Below, one piece after another: positions 1 through 5,942 of a DNA stretch of 5,942 bases. The position numbers and the translations under genes are program-made. Positions within the stretch are counted from its first letter, which is position 1, and each line of letters begins with the position of its first letter. Source of the stretch: Eubacterium sp. (GTDB taxonomy: Bacteria > Bacillota_A > Clostridia > Lachnospirales > Lachnospiraceae); assembly GCA_023663915.1 (NCBI GenBank), contig JAMPGN010000241.1, positions 1-5,942 of the forward strand, read 5' to 3'. The notes under the pieces are model-generated. The model had not been told where the DNA came from. It ran no database searches and saw only the letters and a program-made list of their open reading frames with translations.

Positions 1-48
1 TTCGGGACATGGATGTCCCGAAAAGCCCGAATCGCGCATGGATGCGCG
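1..48. repeat. Two short perfect hairpins with a shared CATGGATG tip
   Basis: Two inverted repeats lie ten bases apart. The first has 10-base arms, TTCGGGACAT (1-10) and ATGTCCCGAA (13-22), around GG. The second has 7-base arms, CGCGCAT (33-39) and ATGCGCG (42-48), also around GG. Both end in the same octamer CATGGATG, while the lower stems differ in sequence yet still pair, as expected of a structured repeat rather than a simple copy. CCCGAA recurs at 26-31, so the first left arm could pair with either copy. No T-run follows, so a classical intrinsic terminator is unlikely. The element may be an interspersed REP-like repeat or the tail of something that begins left of the window. The structure is read directly; any role is unknown. 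Confidence 0.6.
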
Positions 49-360
49 TTGAGGGTGGTTGCGTTCGGTGTCACAGTTTACATCGGAATGCTTAGAAAAT
101 CCATTCGACGAAACCCGACACAAGAGAACTTTTTGTGCAATCTGCCCTCACAACTTATACGATAGACCTTTTAACACCCGAAACGTTATATGAAAGTCCA
201 GGTTTTTGCTGGAATTTCATAATTTTATCCCGAAAATTACAATATGAAAATAAGAATAAGTTTTATAATGACAGAAAAGATGTGGCAATTCTTTTTTTGG
301 ATGACCACAACAGAATCGGAAAGAGTTTTTAAAATACGATAAAATTTAAAGGAGGATGCA
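49..360. other. Non-coding leader before the glycoside hydrolase gene
   Basis: No convincing gene is present. The first half (about 49-140) is mixed in composition and has two weaker inverted repeats: TC-GAATG/CATTC-GA with one bulged G (83-108), and CACAA/TTGTG around nine bases (119-137). From about 165 the DNA is AT-rich, typical of a promoter region. A 65-codon GTG-start frame at 135-332 has no Shine-Dalgarno and no recognisable protein character, so it is not called. A frame open from position 1 to the stop at 163-165 could be the tail of an upstream gene, but it runs straight through the hairpins and is equally likely to be chance. The segment ends in the strong AAAGGAGG (348-355) that serves the next gene. 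Confidence 0.5.
264..269 (+). promoter_or_regulatory. Possible -10 box for the glycoside hydrolase gene
   Basis: TATAAT at 264-269 matches the sigma-A -10 consensus exactly and lies about 90 bases upstream of the ATG at 361. No good -35 box is found 16-18 bases upstream, and there is no extended TGn, so the match may be chance in AT-rich DNA. A second possible -10, TACAAT at 238-243, also lacks a good -35. Confidence 0.25.
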
Positions 361-2796
361 ATGAAACAGAATATTCGGATTCACAAGGCGGAAGCGAACA
401 AGGGTATATTGGATTACTCGTGGCTTTTGGATGCCCCGGCGGGGAAACACGGGTTTGTACATGAGAGGGGCGGTCATCTTTATTTTGCCGATGGTACAAG
501 AGCCAGATTTCTTGGCTTTAACATGGCGACGAGGTCGGCAACACCGACACATGAGGCTGCCGACAAACTGGCGGAACGTTTTGCGTCGATGGGTGTCAAT
601 TTGATTCGTCTGCATGCGGCTGACGCGCCGATCGGGGAGGAACCCTGTAGCTGGTCGCAGACGAAAGAAGCACCTTTGCTTGATTATGAAAGCGGAAAGA
701 CCACAGAATTTCATAAGGAAGGACTAGATCGATTTGACTATTTTGCGGCGAAATTGAAGGAAAAAGGAATTTATCTGCATGTTGACCTTATGGTTGCAAG
801 ACGTATGCTTCCCGGAGACGGGCTGGATTATCCGGGTTCTTTTCAGGAATGTGTGAAAATGTTCCCGATGATCAACGAACGTCTGATACAGTTGCAGATG
901 GAATATGCGCGGAAGATGTTGACACATGTCAATCCGTACACCGGACTCGCACTGGTGGATGATCCGGCAGTGGTGGTCGTCCAGATGAACAACGAGGAAT
1001 CCGCGATTAAGGGGACCGGAGAGGTACAGAGTAATCCTGACCTTGTTCCCTATGAGGAAGAAGTGGTTCGGAAGTTTAATGCTTTTCTGTTGAATAAATA
1101 TGACACCAGGGAGAAGTTGAAAGCAGCGTGGACAGTGGACGGCGTGTGCGCGTTGGATGATGACGAAGATCCGGCAAAAGGCACGGTGCGCAGGGTGCAA
1201 GGGAACTTTGTACAGCCGGTTAACGATCCGAATGGCGACTGGAAGGGAAGCGACTGGATGCCGTCGCCTGCAAGATATGCGGACTTTATGGAATTTGGCA
1301 TCGCGAACAATCGTAGATTCTATAGAAGAATGAAAAATTTCTTAATCTCGCTCGGTGTCAGGGTTCCGATTGCGGCGAGCAATCTGCTCGGCGGTGCGGC
1401 GGATGTCTACGGGCATACAGACGGCGATATCATGGAGAATAATACTTATTTTAATCATCCGCTTCTGCCGTTCCACGATACGACTTTTACGGTTGCAGGT
1501 CCGACGGAGTATGTCAGTGTCAATCCGCTGACGCTCCAGACGGGGGCAGGCAGTATGGCGACGACGCTTCTCTCTCTTGCCTCGGAAGCAGTTGTGGACA
1601 AGAAACCGTTCATGATTACGGAGTGGAATGAATATGGACTGCATCCGTTCCATTCCACGGCATTTGTACATACAATCGCTTACGCGTGTCTGAACGATTG
1701 GGACGGGTTGATTCTGTATAATTATCAGACTTCGGAGAATTGGGACGACCAGCCGGCTGACGAGATTTTAAACGTGTTCGATTCTTATAATGACCCAGCA
1801 GTTGCCTGCCAGTGGGGATTTATGGCATCCATGTTCTTAAAAGGGATGGTGCAGACGGCAAAGAACAAGATCGATATTGTTTATACGCAGGAAGATTTGA
1901 AGACGCTTCCGAATTGGCAGGCGATGAATCATACGTTTGTGCCGTATATTTCTGCGCTTCGTAATGTCTTTATCGACGGCGGCTCGAAATACCGCGGGGA
2001 CGGAGATGTGGCAATCAATGCAGGATTTTTCAACGGCGGAGACTTGAGTGAGGCGAAGCACGGCGTATACTATGCATGGTCGAAGTACCGGGATGCGTTC
2101 CGTGAGTCGGAGGATCAGAAACGCCTTGCGCTGGCGGCCGAAGGAGCAGAAGAGATCGGGGACGGTATTTATCAGGGAGCACAGCAGCTTGTCATCCAGG
2201 AAATCAGCCGTCTAGCCGGCACAGGCAATTATACAGAGTATGCGAAAGTTCTGGATAAAGCGCTCAAGACGTGGGGTGTCTGGGACGAGGCATCGGGCTA
2301 TGCGGACGGCAGGCTGGTATCGGATACGGGTGAGATCTGTTTTGACCCGGATCAGAAGCGGTTTGCGGTAAGTACGCCGTACTGCGGATATTTTTCCGGT
2401 GCGCCTGAGAAAGAAACGCATCTTACGGATAAAATCAGCTTACAGATTCAAAATGAGAGAATGTCTGTCTCCGTCATGGCGAAGAATGCGGAAACACTGG
2501 ATACGGCATCCGAGTTTATCTTAACGGCAATGGGAGAGACCGGCAACGATGCAAATACCTATGAGCCGGGGCAGGAGATGATGGGTATCACCTTCACCAA
2601 TGTGACATTAAAAGGAAAACTTTTCGCAGAGACCATCGAGGGCGTGCTGAGGGTTAAGGCGAAGAGCGCCAGATTGGAGACGTTAAGCCCGATTGGGGAA
2701 GTGATTGAAGCTGTGGACGGAACGGTTGACGGGGACGAGGTTTTCTTTGACTTGAAGGAGACGAAGGGGATTATGTTCCATCTTATCATTGAATAA
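361..2796 (+). CDS. Glycoside hydrolase-like protein, clan GH-A type, probably cytoplasmic
   Basis: This 811-residue protein looks like a glycosidase with a TIM-barrel catalytic domain (GH5/cellulase-like superfamily). It would hydrolyse glycosidic bonds with retention of configuration; the substrate cannot be told. The N-terminal part reads like the first barrel strands: an FADGTRARFLGFN stretch near residues 42-54, then NLIRLH (80-85) with Arg83 and His85. The sequence VVVQMNNEES places Asn211-Glu212 where clan GH-A has its Asn-Glu acid/base. FMITEWNEYG places Glu421 as the likely nucleophile, about 209 residues later. A conserved-looking TYFNHP (362-367) falls in a barrel-strand position between them. 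Residues from about 500 on are probably helical then beta-sandwich accessory domains. There is no signal peptide, membrane segment or sorting signal, so it probably acts inside the cell on imported oligosaccharides. The start is fixed by AAAGGAGG (348-355) five bases before ATG. The exact CAZy family is not recognised. Confidence 0.85.
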   Translation: MKQNIRIHKAEANKGILDYSWLLDAPAGKHGFVHERGGHLYFADGTRARFLGFNMATRSATPTHEAADKLAERFASMGVNLIRLHAADAPIGEEPCSWSQTKEAPLLDYESGKTTEFHKEGLDRFDYFAAKLKEKGIYLHVDLMVARRMLPGDGLDYPGSFQECVKMFPMINERLIQLQMEYARKMLTHVNPYTGLALVDDPAVVVVQMNNEESAIKGTGEVQSNPDLVPYEEEVVRKFNAFLLNKYDTREKLKAAWTVDGVCALDDDEDPAKGTVRRVQGNFVQPVNDPNGDWKGSDWMPSPARYADFMEFGIANNRRFYRRMKNFLISLGVRVPIAASNLLGGAADVYGHTDGDIMENNTYFNHPLLPFHDTTFTVAGPTEYVSVNPLTLQTGAGSMATTLLSLASEAVVDKKPFMITEWNEYGLHPFHSTAFVHTIAYACLNDWDGLILYNYQTSENWDDQPADEILNVFDSYNDPAVACQWGFMASMFLKGMVQTAKNKIDIVYTQEDLKTLPNWQAMNHTFVPYISALRNVFIDGGSKYRGDGDVAINAGFFNGGDLSEAKHGVYYAWSKYRDAFRESEDQKRLALAAEGAEEIGDGIYQGAQQLVIQEISRLAGTGNYTEYAKVLDKALKTWGVWDEASGYADGRLVSDTGEICFDPDQKRFAVSTPYCGYFSGAPEKETHLTDKISLQIQNERMSVSVMAKNAETLDTASEFILTAMGETGNDANTYEPGQEMMGITFTNVTLKGKLFAETIEGVLRVKAKSARLETLSPIGEVIEAVDGTVDGDEVFFDLKETKGIMFHLIIE

Positions 2797-2825
2797 GCCG
2801 GGGAACATCCAGGCTGGCAGGCTGT

Positions 2826-3710
2826 TTACACGGAGGAAGAGATTTCCTGAATAAATTTTTCTGAAGCCTTGGAGAATATTTGATATTTTTTCCAGACGAT
2901 GCTCATGCCCTCTTCCCTCTTGGGGGAAAGGGGGCGGAAGCACAGTCTGCTGTCACCGGAAGTATTGATGATCTTATCAAATCCGATTGCATAGCCTAAG
3001 CCTTCTTCTACCATGAGTGAAGCATTAAAAAGCAGGTTATAAGTCGCAACAATTTCCAGTTCGGATATATCTTTTTGTATCCATGCGGGCAATGTTCCGT
3101 TATTGTCGTCCTGTCTTGACACGATCAGGGGTTTATCATACAGGTCTTCCGGGGAGATGGTTTCTTTTGCGGCAAGCGGGGAATCCTTCCGCATCAGCAC
3201 ACCCCATGTATCTTTAAAAGGTAATTGTATGGAATTATATTTTGCCTGATCTAGGGATCCGAATACAATTCCGAAGTCAATCAATCCTTTATCAAGCTGT
3301 TCTAACACAAATTCGGAATTTCCGCTGGCGATATGGTAGTGAATGCCGGGGTAGGTTTTGTAAAGTTTCCTTGCTGCTTTGGCAATAAAGCGGACGGCGT
3401 CCGTCTCGCCTGTCCCGATATAAACATCGCCGACAATGATCTGATCGGAAAGAGAGATTTCACGTTCGGTTTTCTGTACCAGTTCCAGAATTTCTTCTGC
3501 TCGTTTTCTTAAGATCATCCCTTCTTCGGTGAGTGTAACTTTTCTGGAACCTTTCGTTTTGCGGATCAAAAGCTGTTTCCCTAATTCTTCTTCCATAGCC
3601 TTTATCTGTGTGGAAAGAGTGGGCTGGGACAGGTGCAGTGATTCCGCTGCCTTTACGATGCTCTGTTCTCTTGCCACTGCGAGAAAATATTGGAGTACGC
3701 GCAATTCCAT
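2826..3710 (-). CDS. LysR-family transcriptional regulator
   Basis: This 294-residue protein has normal LysR length. Residues 1-65 form the winged helix-turn-helix; FLAVAREQSIVKAAESLHLSQPTLS is the typical family signature, followed by an EEELGKQLLIRK-like wing. A linker helix (about 65-90) leads to a periplasmic-binding-protein-like effector domain (about 90-294) that begins VGDVYIGTGE. The effector is unknown. The frame stays open upstream to 3893, but the ATG at 3710 is preferred. It starts MELRVLQYF in register with other LysR proteins, has an AAGGA sequence at a suitable distance, and leaves room for the promoter at 3750-3778. A longer form would overlap the divergent gene. An ATG eight codons upstream (MEKEGNEH) is a minor alternative. 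LysR proteins usually control the divergently transcribed neighbour and themselves, so the DUF3737-reductase pair is the likely target. No clear terminator separates it from the convergent hydrolase gene. Confidence 0.93.
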   Translation of the reverse strand: MELRVLQYFLAVAREQSIVKAAESLHLSQPTLSTQIKAMEEELGKQLLIRKTKGSRKVTLTEEGMILRKRAEEILELVQKTEREISLSDQIIVGDVYIGTGETDAVRFIAKAARKLYKTYPGIHYHIASGNSEFVLEQLDKGLIDFGIVFGSLDQAKYNSIQLPFKDTWGVLMRKDSPLAAKETISPEDLYDKPLIVSRQDDNNGTLPAWIQKDISELEIVATYNLLFNASLMVEEGLGYAIGFDKIINTSGDSRLCFRPLSPKREEGMSIVWKKYQIFSKASEKFIQEISSSV

Positions 3711-3749
3711 ATGCTCATTTCCTTCTTTTTCCATAATATTAATGTGTAT

Positions 3750-3778
3750 AATATAACATAGGCATGAATAGGTTTCAA
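3750..3778 (-). promoter_or_regulatory. Promoter of the LysR gene
   Basis: On the minus strand, TTGAAA (3778-3773, 5/6 to TTGACA) and TATATT (3755-3750, 5/6 to TATAAT) are separated by exactly 17 bases. This is a good sigma-A promoter about 40 bases upstream of the chosen ATG at 3710. Its position supports that shorter start, because the longer frame would place the promoter inside the coding region. Confidence 0.6.
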
Positions 3779-3805
3779 CTATGCAAATGGATTGAATATA
3801 AATAT

Positions 3806-3834
3806 TTGTTATTTCAAATAACAGGAAGTATAAT
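3806..3834 (+). promoter_or_regulatory. Promoter of the DUF3737-reductase operon
   Basis: TTGTTA (3806-3811, 4/6 to TTGACA) and a perfect TATAAT (3829-3834) are spaced by 17 bases. The predicted transcription start near 3841 leaves a leader of about 40 bases before ATG 3883. The -35 box is the weaker element and is covered by a palindrome, which fits a promoter controlled by a bound regulator. Confidence 0.65.
3807..3823. promoter_or_regulatory. Candidate LysR operator (17-base palindrome)
   Basis: TGTTATTT-C-AAATAACA is a perfect inverted repeat with 8-base arms around a single C. It contains the T-N11-A pattern (T3809 to A3821) of LysR binding boxes and sits between the divergent LysR gene and its presumed target. 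It overlaps the rightward -35 box and most of the spacer, at about -35 to -19. That position suggests repression, or a promoter-proximal site that shifts when the effector binds. An imperfect dyad AT-N-CAA-N5-TTG-N-AT at 3781-3797 could be a second, weaker site upstream. Binding is inferred from sequence pattern and context only. Confidence 0.55.
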
Positions 3835-3882
3835 AGAAAGAGAAATGATTTTTTGAACAGGGTACACGAGGAGGAAGGTATC

Positions 3883-4728
3883 ATGAAGATCATTGAAAAT
3901 CAGACTTTTGATATGGAACGCGCACTTTATGGCAGTAATGGCGTGCTGGTAAAAAACTGTTCCTTCGACGGACCGGCAGACGGTGAAAGTGCATTTAAGG
4001 AAGGGCAGAATATTGAGACGGAGCATTGCTTTTTTAACCTGCGATATCCCTTCTGGCATGACCACAGGTTGAAAATTATGGATTCAGAGATGACAGAACT
4101 TTGCCGGGCGGCGCTGTGGTATTCCGACCAGGTAGAGATTACAGACAGTAAGCTGCATGGAATCAAGGCGCTGCGGGAGTGCAGTGATATTCTGATTAGG
4201 AATTGTGACATTATTTCACCGGAATTTGGCTGGTCTGTGAGGGGAATCCGGATGGAAGATACCACGGCAGCCAGTGAGTATTTTATGATGCGTTCAGAAA
4301 ACCTGACGTTCAAAAATGTAACTCTGAAAGGAAAATATTCCTTTCAGTATATTAAGAACGCGGTCTTTGAAAATTGTGTATTTGACACGAAGGACGCTTT
4401 CTGGCATGGTGAGAATGTAACCGTGAAAAATAGTGTGGTAAAAGGTGAATATCTTGCCTGGTATTCGGATGGTCTGACGCTGATTAACTGTAAAATCAGC
4501 GGAACCCAGCCGCTGTGTTATTGTAAAAACTTGAGATTGATCGACTGTGAGATGACCGATACGGATCTTGCTTTTGAGAAATCGGAAGTGACGGCGACGA
4601 TTACCACGAAGGTTGACAGCATCAAAAATCCTCTGTCCGGTCGGATTCAGGTGCCGGAATTGGGAGAGTTGATTCTGGATGACGAGAAGGCGAAGGGCGA
4701 AGTAATAGTAACTTTATCATTCAAATAA
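3883..4728 (+). CDS. DUF3737 family protein, right-handed beta-helix-like, function unknown
   Basis: This 281-residue protein is recognised as DUF3737 by its opening (KIIENQTFDMERALYG), FDGPADGESAFKE (28-40), NLRYPFWH (52-59), MTELCRAALWYSD (70-82) and ISPEFGW (111-117). No biochemical role is established for the family. The sequence is a run of rungs of about 20 residues, each with a V/I-x-N/D-C/S-x-V/I/F strand, followed by a turn and an aromatic-rich end (YSFQY, AFWH, LAWYS, LCYC, LAFE across 152-232). This is what a pectate-lyase-like beta-solenoid looks like. There is no signal peptide, so it is probably cytoplasmic. The start is ATG 3883, placed by GAGGAGGAAGG (3869-3879 region) just upstream; a TTG 30 bases earlier in frame has no such site. 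It lies 14 bases ahead of the reductase gene, so the two are very probably co-transcribed and functionally linked. Confidence 0.9.
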   Translation: MKIIENQTFDMERALYGSNGVLVKNCSFDGPADGESAFKEGQNIETEHCFFNLRYPFWHDHRLKIMDSEMTELCRAALWYSDQVEITDSKLHGIKALRECSDILIRNCDIISPEFGWSVRGIRMEDTTAASEYFMMRSENLTFKNVTLKGKYSFQYIKNAVFENCVFDTKDAFWHGENVTVKNSVVKGEYLAWYSDGLTLINCKISGTQPLCYCKNLRLIDCEMTDTDLAFEKSEVTATITTKVDSIKNPLSGRIQVPELGELILDDEKAKGEVIVTLSFK

Positions 4729-4742
4729 GGAGGAGAAAGAGT

Positions 4743-5876
4743 ATGGTTTACAGAAAATTTCAGGATATTCAATTATCCGGATTAGGGCTTGGCATGATGC
4801 GCCTGCCAGTGGTGGATGGCAATGATGGAGTGGTGGATGAGAAGGCAGCCGCAGAAATGATTGATTATGCCTACCGAAACGGGATCAATTACTTTGATAC
4901 GGCATGGGGATATCATGATGGCAATTCAGAGTTGGTTGCGGGCAAGTATCTTTCCGCATACCCAAGGGAAAGTTATTATCTTGCCAGTAAATTTCCGGGG
5001 TATGACCTCTCCAATATGGATAAGGTGGAAGAAATATTTGAGCGGCAGCTTGAAAAATGCCAGACTCCGTATTTTGATTTTTATTTATTCCACAATGTCT
5101 ATGAAGGAAACATTGATGCATATCTTGACCCGAAATACGGGATTTTGGAATATCTGCTAAAGCAGAAGGAGAACGGGCGTATTCGTCATCTCGGTTTTTC
5201 GGCTCATGGCAGTGTAGAAGTGATTCAGCGTTTTCTGGATGCGAATGGGGAGCATATGGAATTTTGCCAGCTTCAGCTTAACTATATGGACTGGCATTTC
5301 CAGAATGCACAGGGGAAGGCAGCCATTTTGCAGAAAGCCGGTATTCCTGTCTGGGTTATGGAACCGCTGCGGGGCGGAAAACTTGCACGGGCATCTGAGG
5401 AAATGAGTGCGGTATTACACTCCATGCGTCCCGAGGAAACGGTTCCCGGATGGGCGTTCCGCTTCCTGCAGAGCATTCCCGGTGTGACGATGGTATTATC
5501 CGGTATGTCCAATATGGAGCAGCTTAAGGCAAACATCGTTACATATGGGACAGATGAACCGCTAAGCAGCGAAGAATTTGATACTTTATTAAAATATGCG
5601 GACGAGGAAACGAGAAAAGGTGGGCTTCCCTGTACAGCCTGTCATTATTGCACCAGCCATTGTCCGAAGAAACTTCCGATTCCGGAATTGATTGCCCTGT
5701 ACAATGAGCATAAGATTACAGGCGGCGGATTTATTGCACCTATGGCGGTGGGCAGTATGCAGGAGGAACAGCGTCCGGCAAACTGCATCGGCTGCAGGGG
5801 ATGTGAGCAGGTATGCCCGCAGCAGATTAAGATTTCTGAGATGATGAAGGAATTTAGTTCTATGATTGGTATGTAA
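4743..5876 (+). CDS. Aldo/keto reductase with C-terminal double [4Fe-4S] ferredoxin-type region
   Basis: This 377-residue protein belongs to the predicted oxidoreductases that join an aldo/keto reductase barrel to a ferredoxin-like tail. The barrel (about 1-285) has the catalytic tetrad Asp52 and Tyr57 (FDTAWGYHDG), Lys83 (ASKFPG) and His117 (YLFHNV), plus LSGLGLGMMRLP near the start. The tail has two complete CxxCxxCxxxCP motifs, Cys297/300/303/307 and Cys348/351/354/358, each able to hold a [4Fe-4S] cluster. It presumably reduces or oxidises a carbonyl or sugar-like substrate with NAD(P)H, with the clusters passing electrons to or from ferredoxin or flavodoxin; the substrate is unknown. There is no signal peptide. 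Length is normal for the subgroup and no key residue is missing. AAGGAGGAG lies shortly before the ATG, and 14 bases separate it from the DUF3737 stop, so the pair is an operon under the promoter at 3806-3834. Confidence 0.93.
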   Translation: MVYRKFQDIQLSGLGLGMMRLPVVDGNDGVVDEKAAAEMIDYAYRNGINYFDTAWGYHDGNSELVAGKYLSAYPRESYYLASKFPGYDLSNMDKVEEIFERQLEKCQTPYFDFYLFHNVYEGNIDAYLDPKYGILEYLLKQKENGRIRHLGFSAHGSVEVIQRFLDANGEHMEFCQLQLNYMDWHFQNAQGKAAILQKAGIPVWVMEPLRGGKLARASEEMSAVLHSMRPEETVPGWAFRFLQSIPGVTMVLSGMSNMEQLKANIVTYGTDEPLSSEEFDTLLKYADEETRKGGLPCTACHYCTSHCPKKLPIPELIALYNEHKITGGGFIAPMAVGSMQEEQRPANCIGCRGCEQVCPQQIKISEMMKEFSSMIGM

Positions 5877-5913
5877 CACGATTCCAAAAAAAGATGCTTT
5901 TGCAGCAAAGAAA

Positions 5914-5922
5914 TGATATACT
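5914..5922 (+). promoter_or_regulatory. Extended -10 promoter for a gene beyond the right edge
   Basis: TGATATACT is an extended -10 (TGn followed by TATACT, 5/6 to consensus). No good -35 lies 17 bases upstream, which extended -10 promoters tolerate. The window ends in AGAAAGG, which could be the start of a Shine-Dalgarno, so a plus-strand gene probably begins just outside. The 37 bases between the reductase stop and this site hold no convincing terminator; only a weak AAAAG-ATG-CTTTT repeat (5889-5901) is present. Confidence 0.4.
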
Positions 5923-5942
5923 ACTGTTTAAAGACAGAAAGG

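Noticed and set aside
1..22. Intrinsic transcription terminator
   Set aside because: The hairpin is strong but no T-run follows on either usable side within the window.
1..165. Frame open from the left edge to a TAG at 163-165, possibly the end of an upstream gene
   Set aside because: It runs through two perfect hairpins and has no recognisable family features. It is too short to separate from chance, though a truncated upstream gene cannot be excluded.
177..195. Catabolite-repression (cre-like) site around AACGTT upstream of the hydrolase
   Set aside because: The match to the cre consensus is poor on both sides of the central CG.
135..332. 65-codon GTG-start reading frame ahead of the hydrolase gene
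   Set aside because: It has no Shine-Dalgarno, no recognisable protein character, and lies in AT-rich DNA that looks like a promoter region.
3529..3756. Plus-strand reading frame opposite the LysR N-terminus
   Set aside because: It is a shadow of the LysR gene with no ribosome binding site and no family features.
3711..3893. N-terminal extension of the LysR protein
   Set aside because: The extension is hydrophobic, AT-driven sequence that would cover both promoters and the start of the divergent gene. The ATG at 3710 gives the standard LysR start and has a ribosome binding site.
5889..5901. Terminator after the reductase gene (AAAAG-ATG-CTTTT)
   Set aside because: The stem has only five mostly A-T pairs and no following T-run, so it is too weak to call.

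Overview
The window looks like a piece of chromosome from an anaerobic, low-to-mid GC Firmicute, most likely a gut Lachnospiraceae-type clostridium. This is inferred from the AGGAGG ribosome binding sites, the AT-rich intergenic DNA, a ferredoxin-tailed aldo/keto reductase and a DUF3737 protein. No species can be named from the sequence alone. There are four confident genes. No tRNA, rRNA, CRISPR array, transposase or phage gene was seen.

Layout. Positions 1-360 carry no convincing gene. They begin with two short perfect hairpins that share the same tip (CATGGATG), continue with weaker inverted repeats, and become an AT-rich leader ahead of the first gene. Positions 361-2796 (+) encode an 811-residue glycoside hydrolase-like protein of the clan GH-A TIM-barrel type. 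It has the expected Asn-Glu acid/base and Glu nucleophile but no signal peptide, so it probably works in the cytoplasm on imported oligosaccharides. Its end faces the end of a LysR-type regulator gene (2826-3710, -) across only 29 bases.

Positions 3711-3882 form a divergent control region with a good promoter in each direction. A 17-base palindrome of the T-N11-A type bound by LysR proteins lies on the rightward promoter's -35 box and spacer. The rightward unit is a two-gene operon: a DUF3737 right-handed beta-helix-like protein of unknown function (3883-4728), then, 14 bases later, an aldo/keto reductase with two C-terminal [4Fe-4S] motifs (4743-5876). The last 66 bases contain an extended -10 promoter and the start of a purine-rich Shine-Dalgarno for a gene beyond the window.

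Working together. The simplest reading is a self-contained module in which the LysR protein senses a small molecule and controls the DUF3737-reductase pair through the shared intergenic region. The reductase would be a ferredoxin-linked or NAD(P)H-linked carbonyl or sugar-type oxidoreductase. The glycoside hydrolase has its own leader and may be a separate unit. A link to the reductase through sugar metabolism is possible but unproven.
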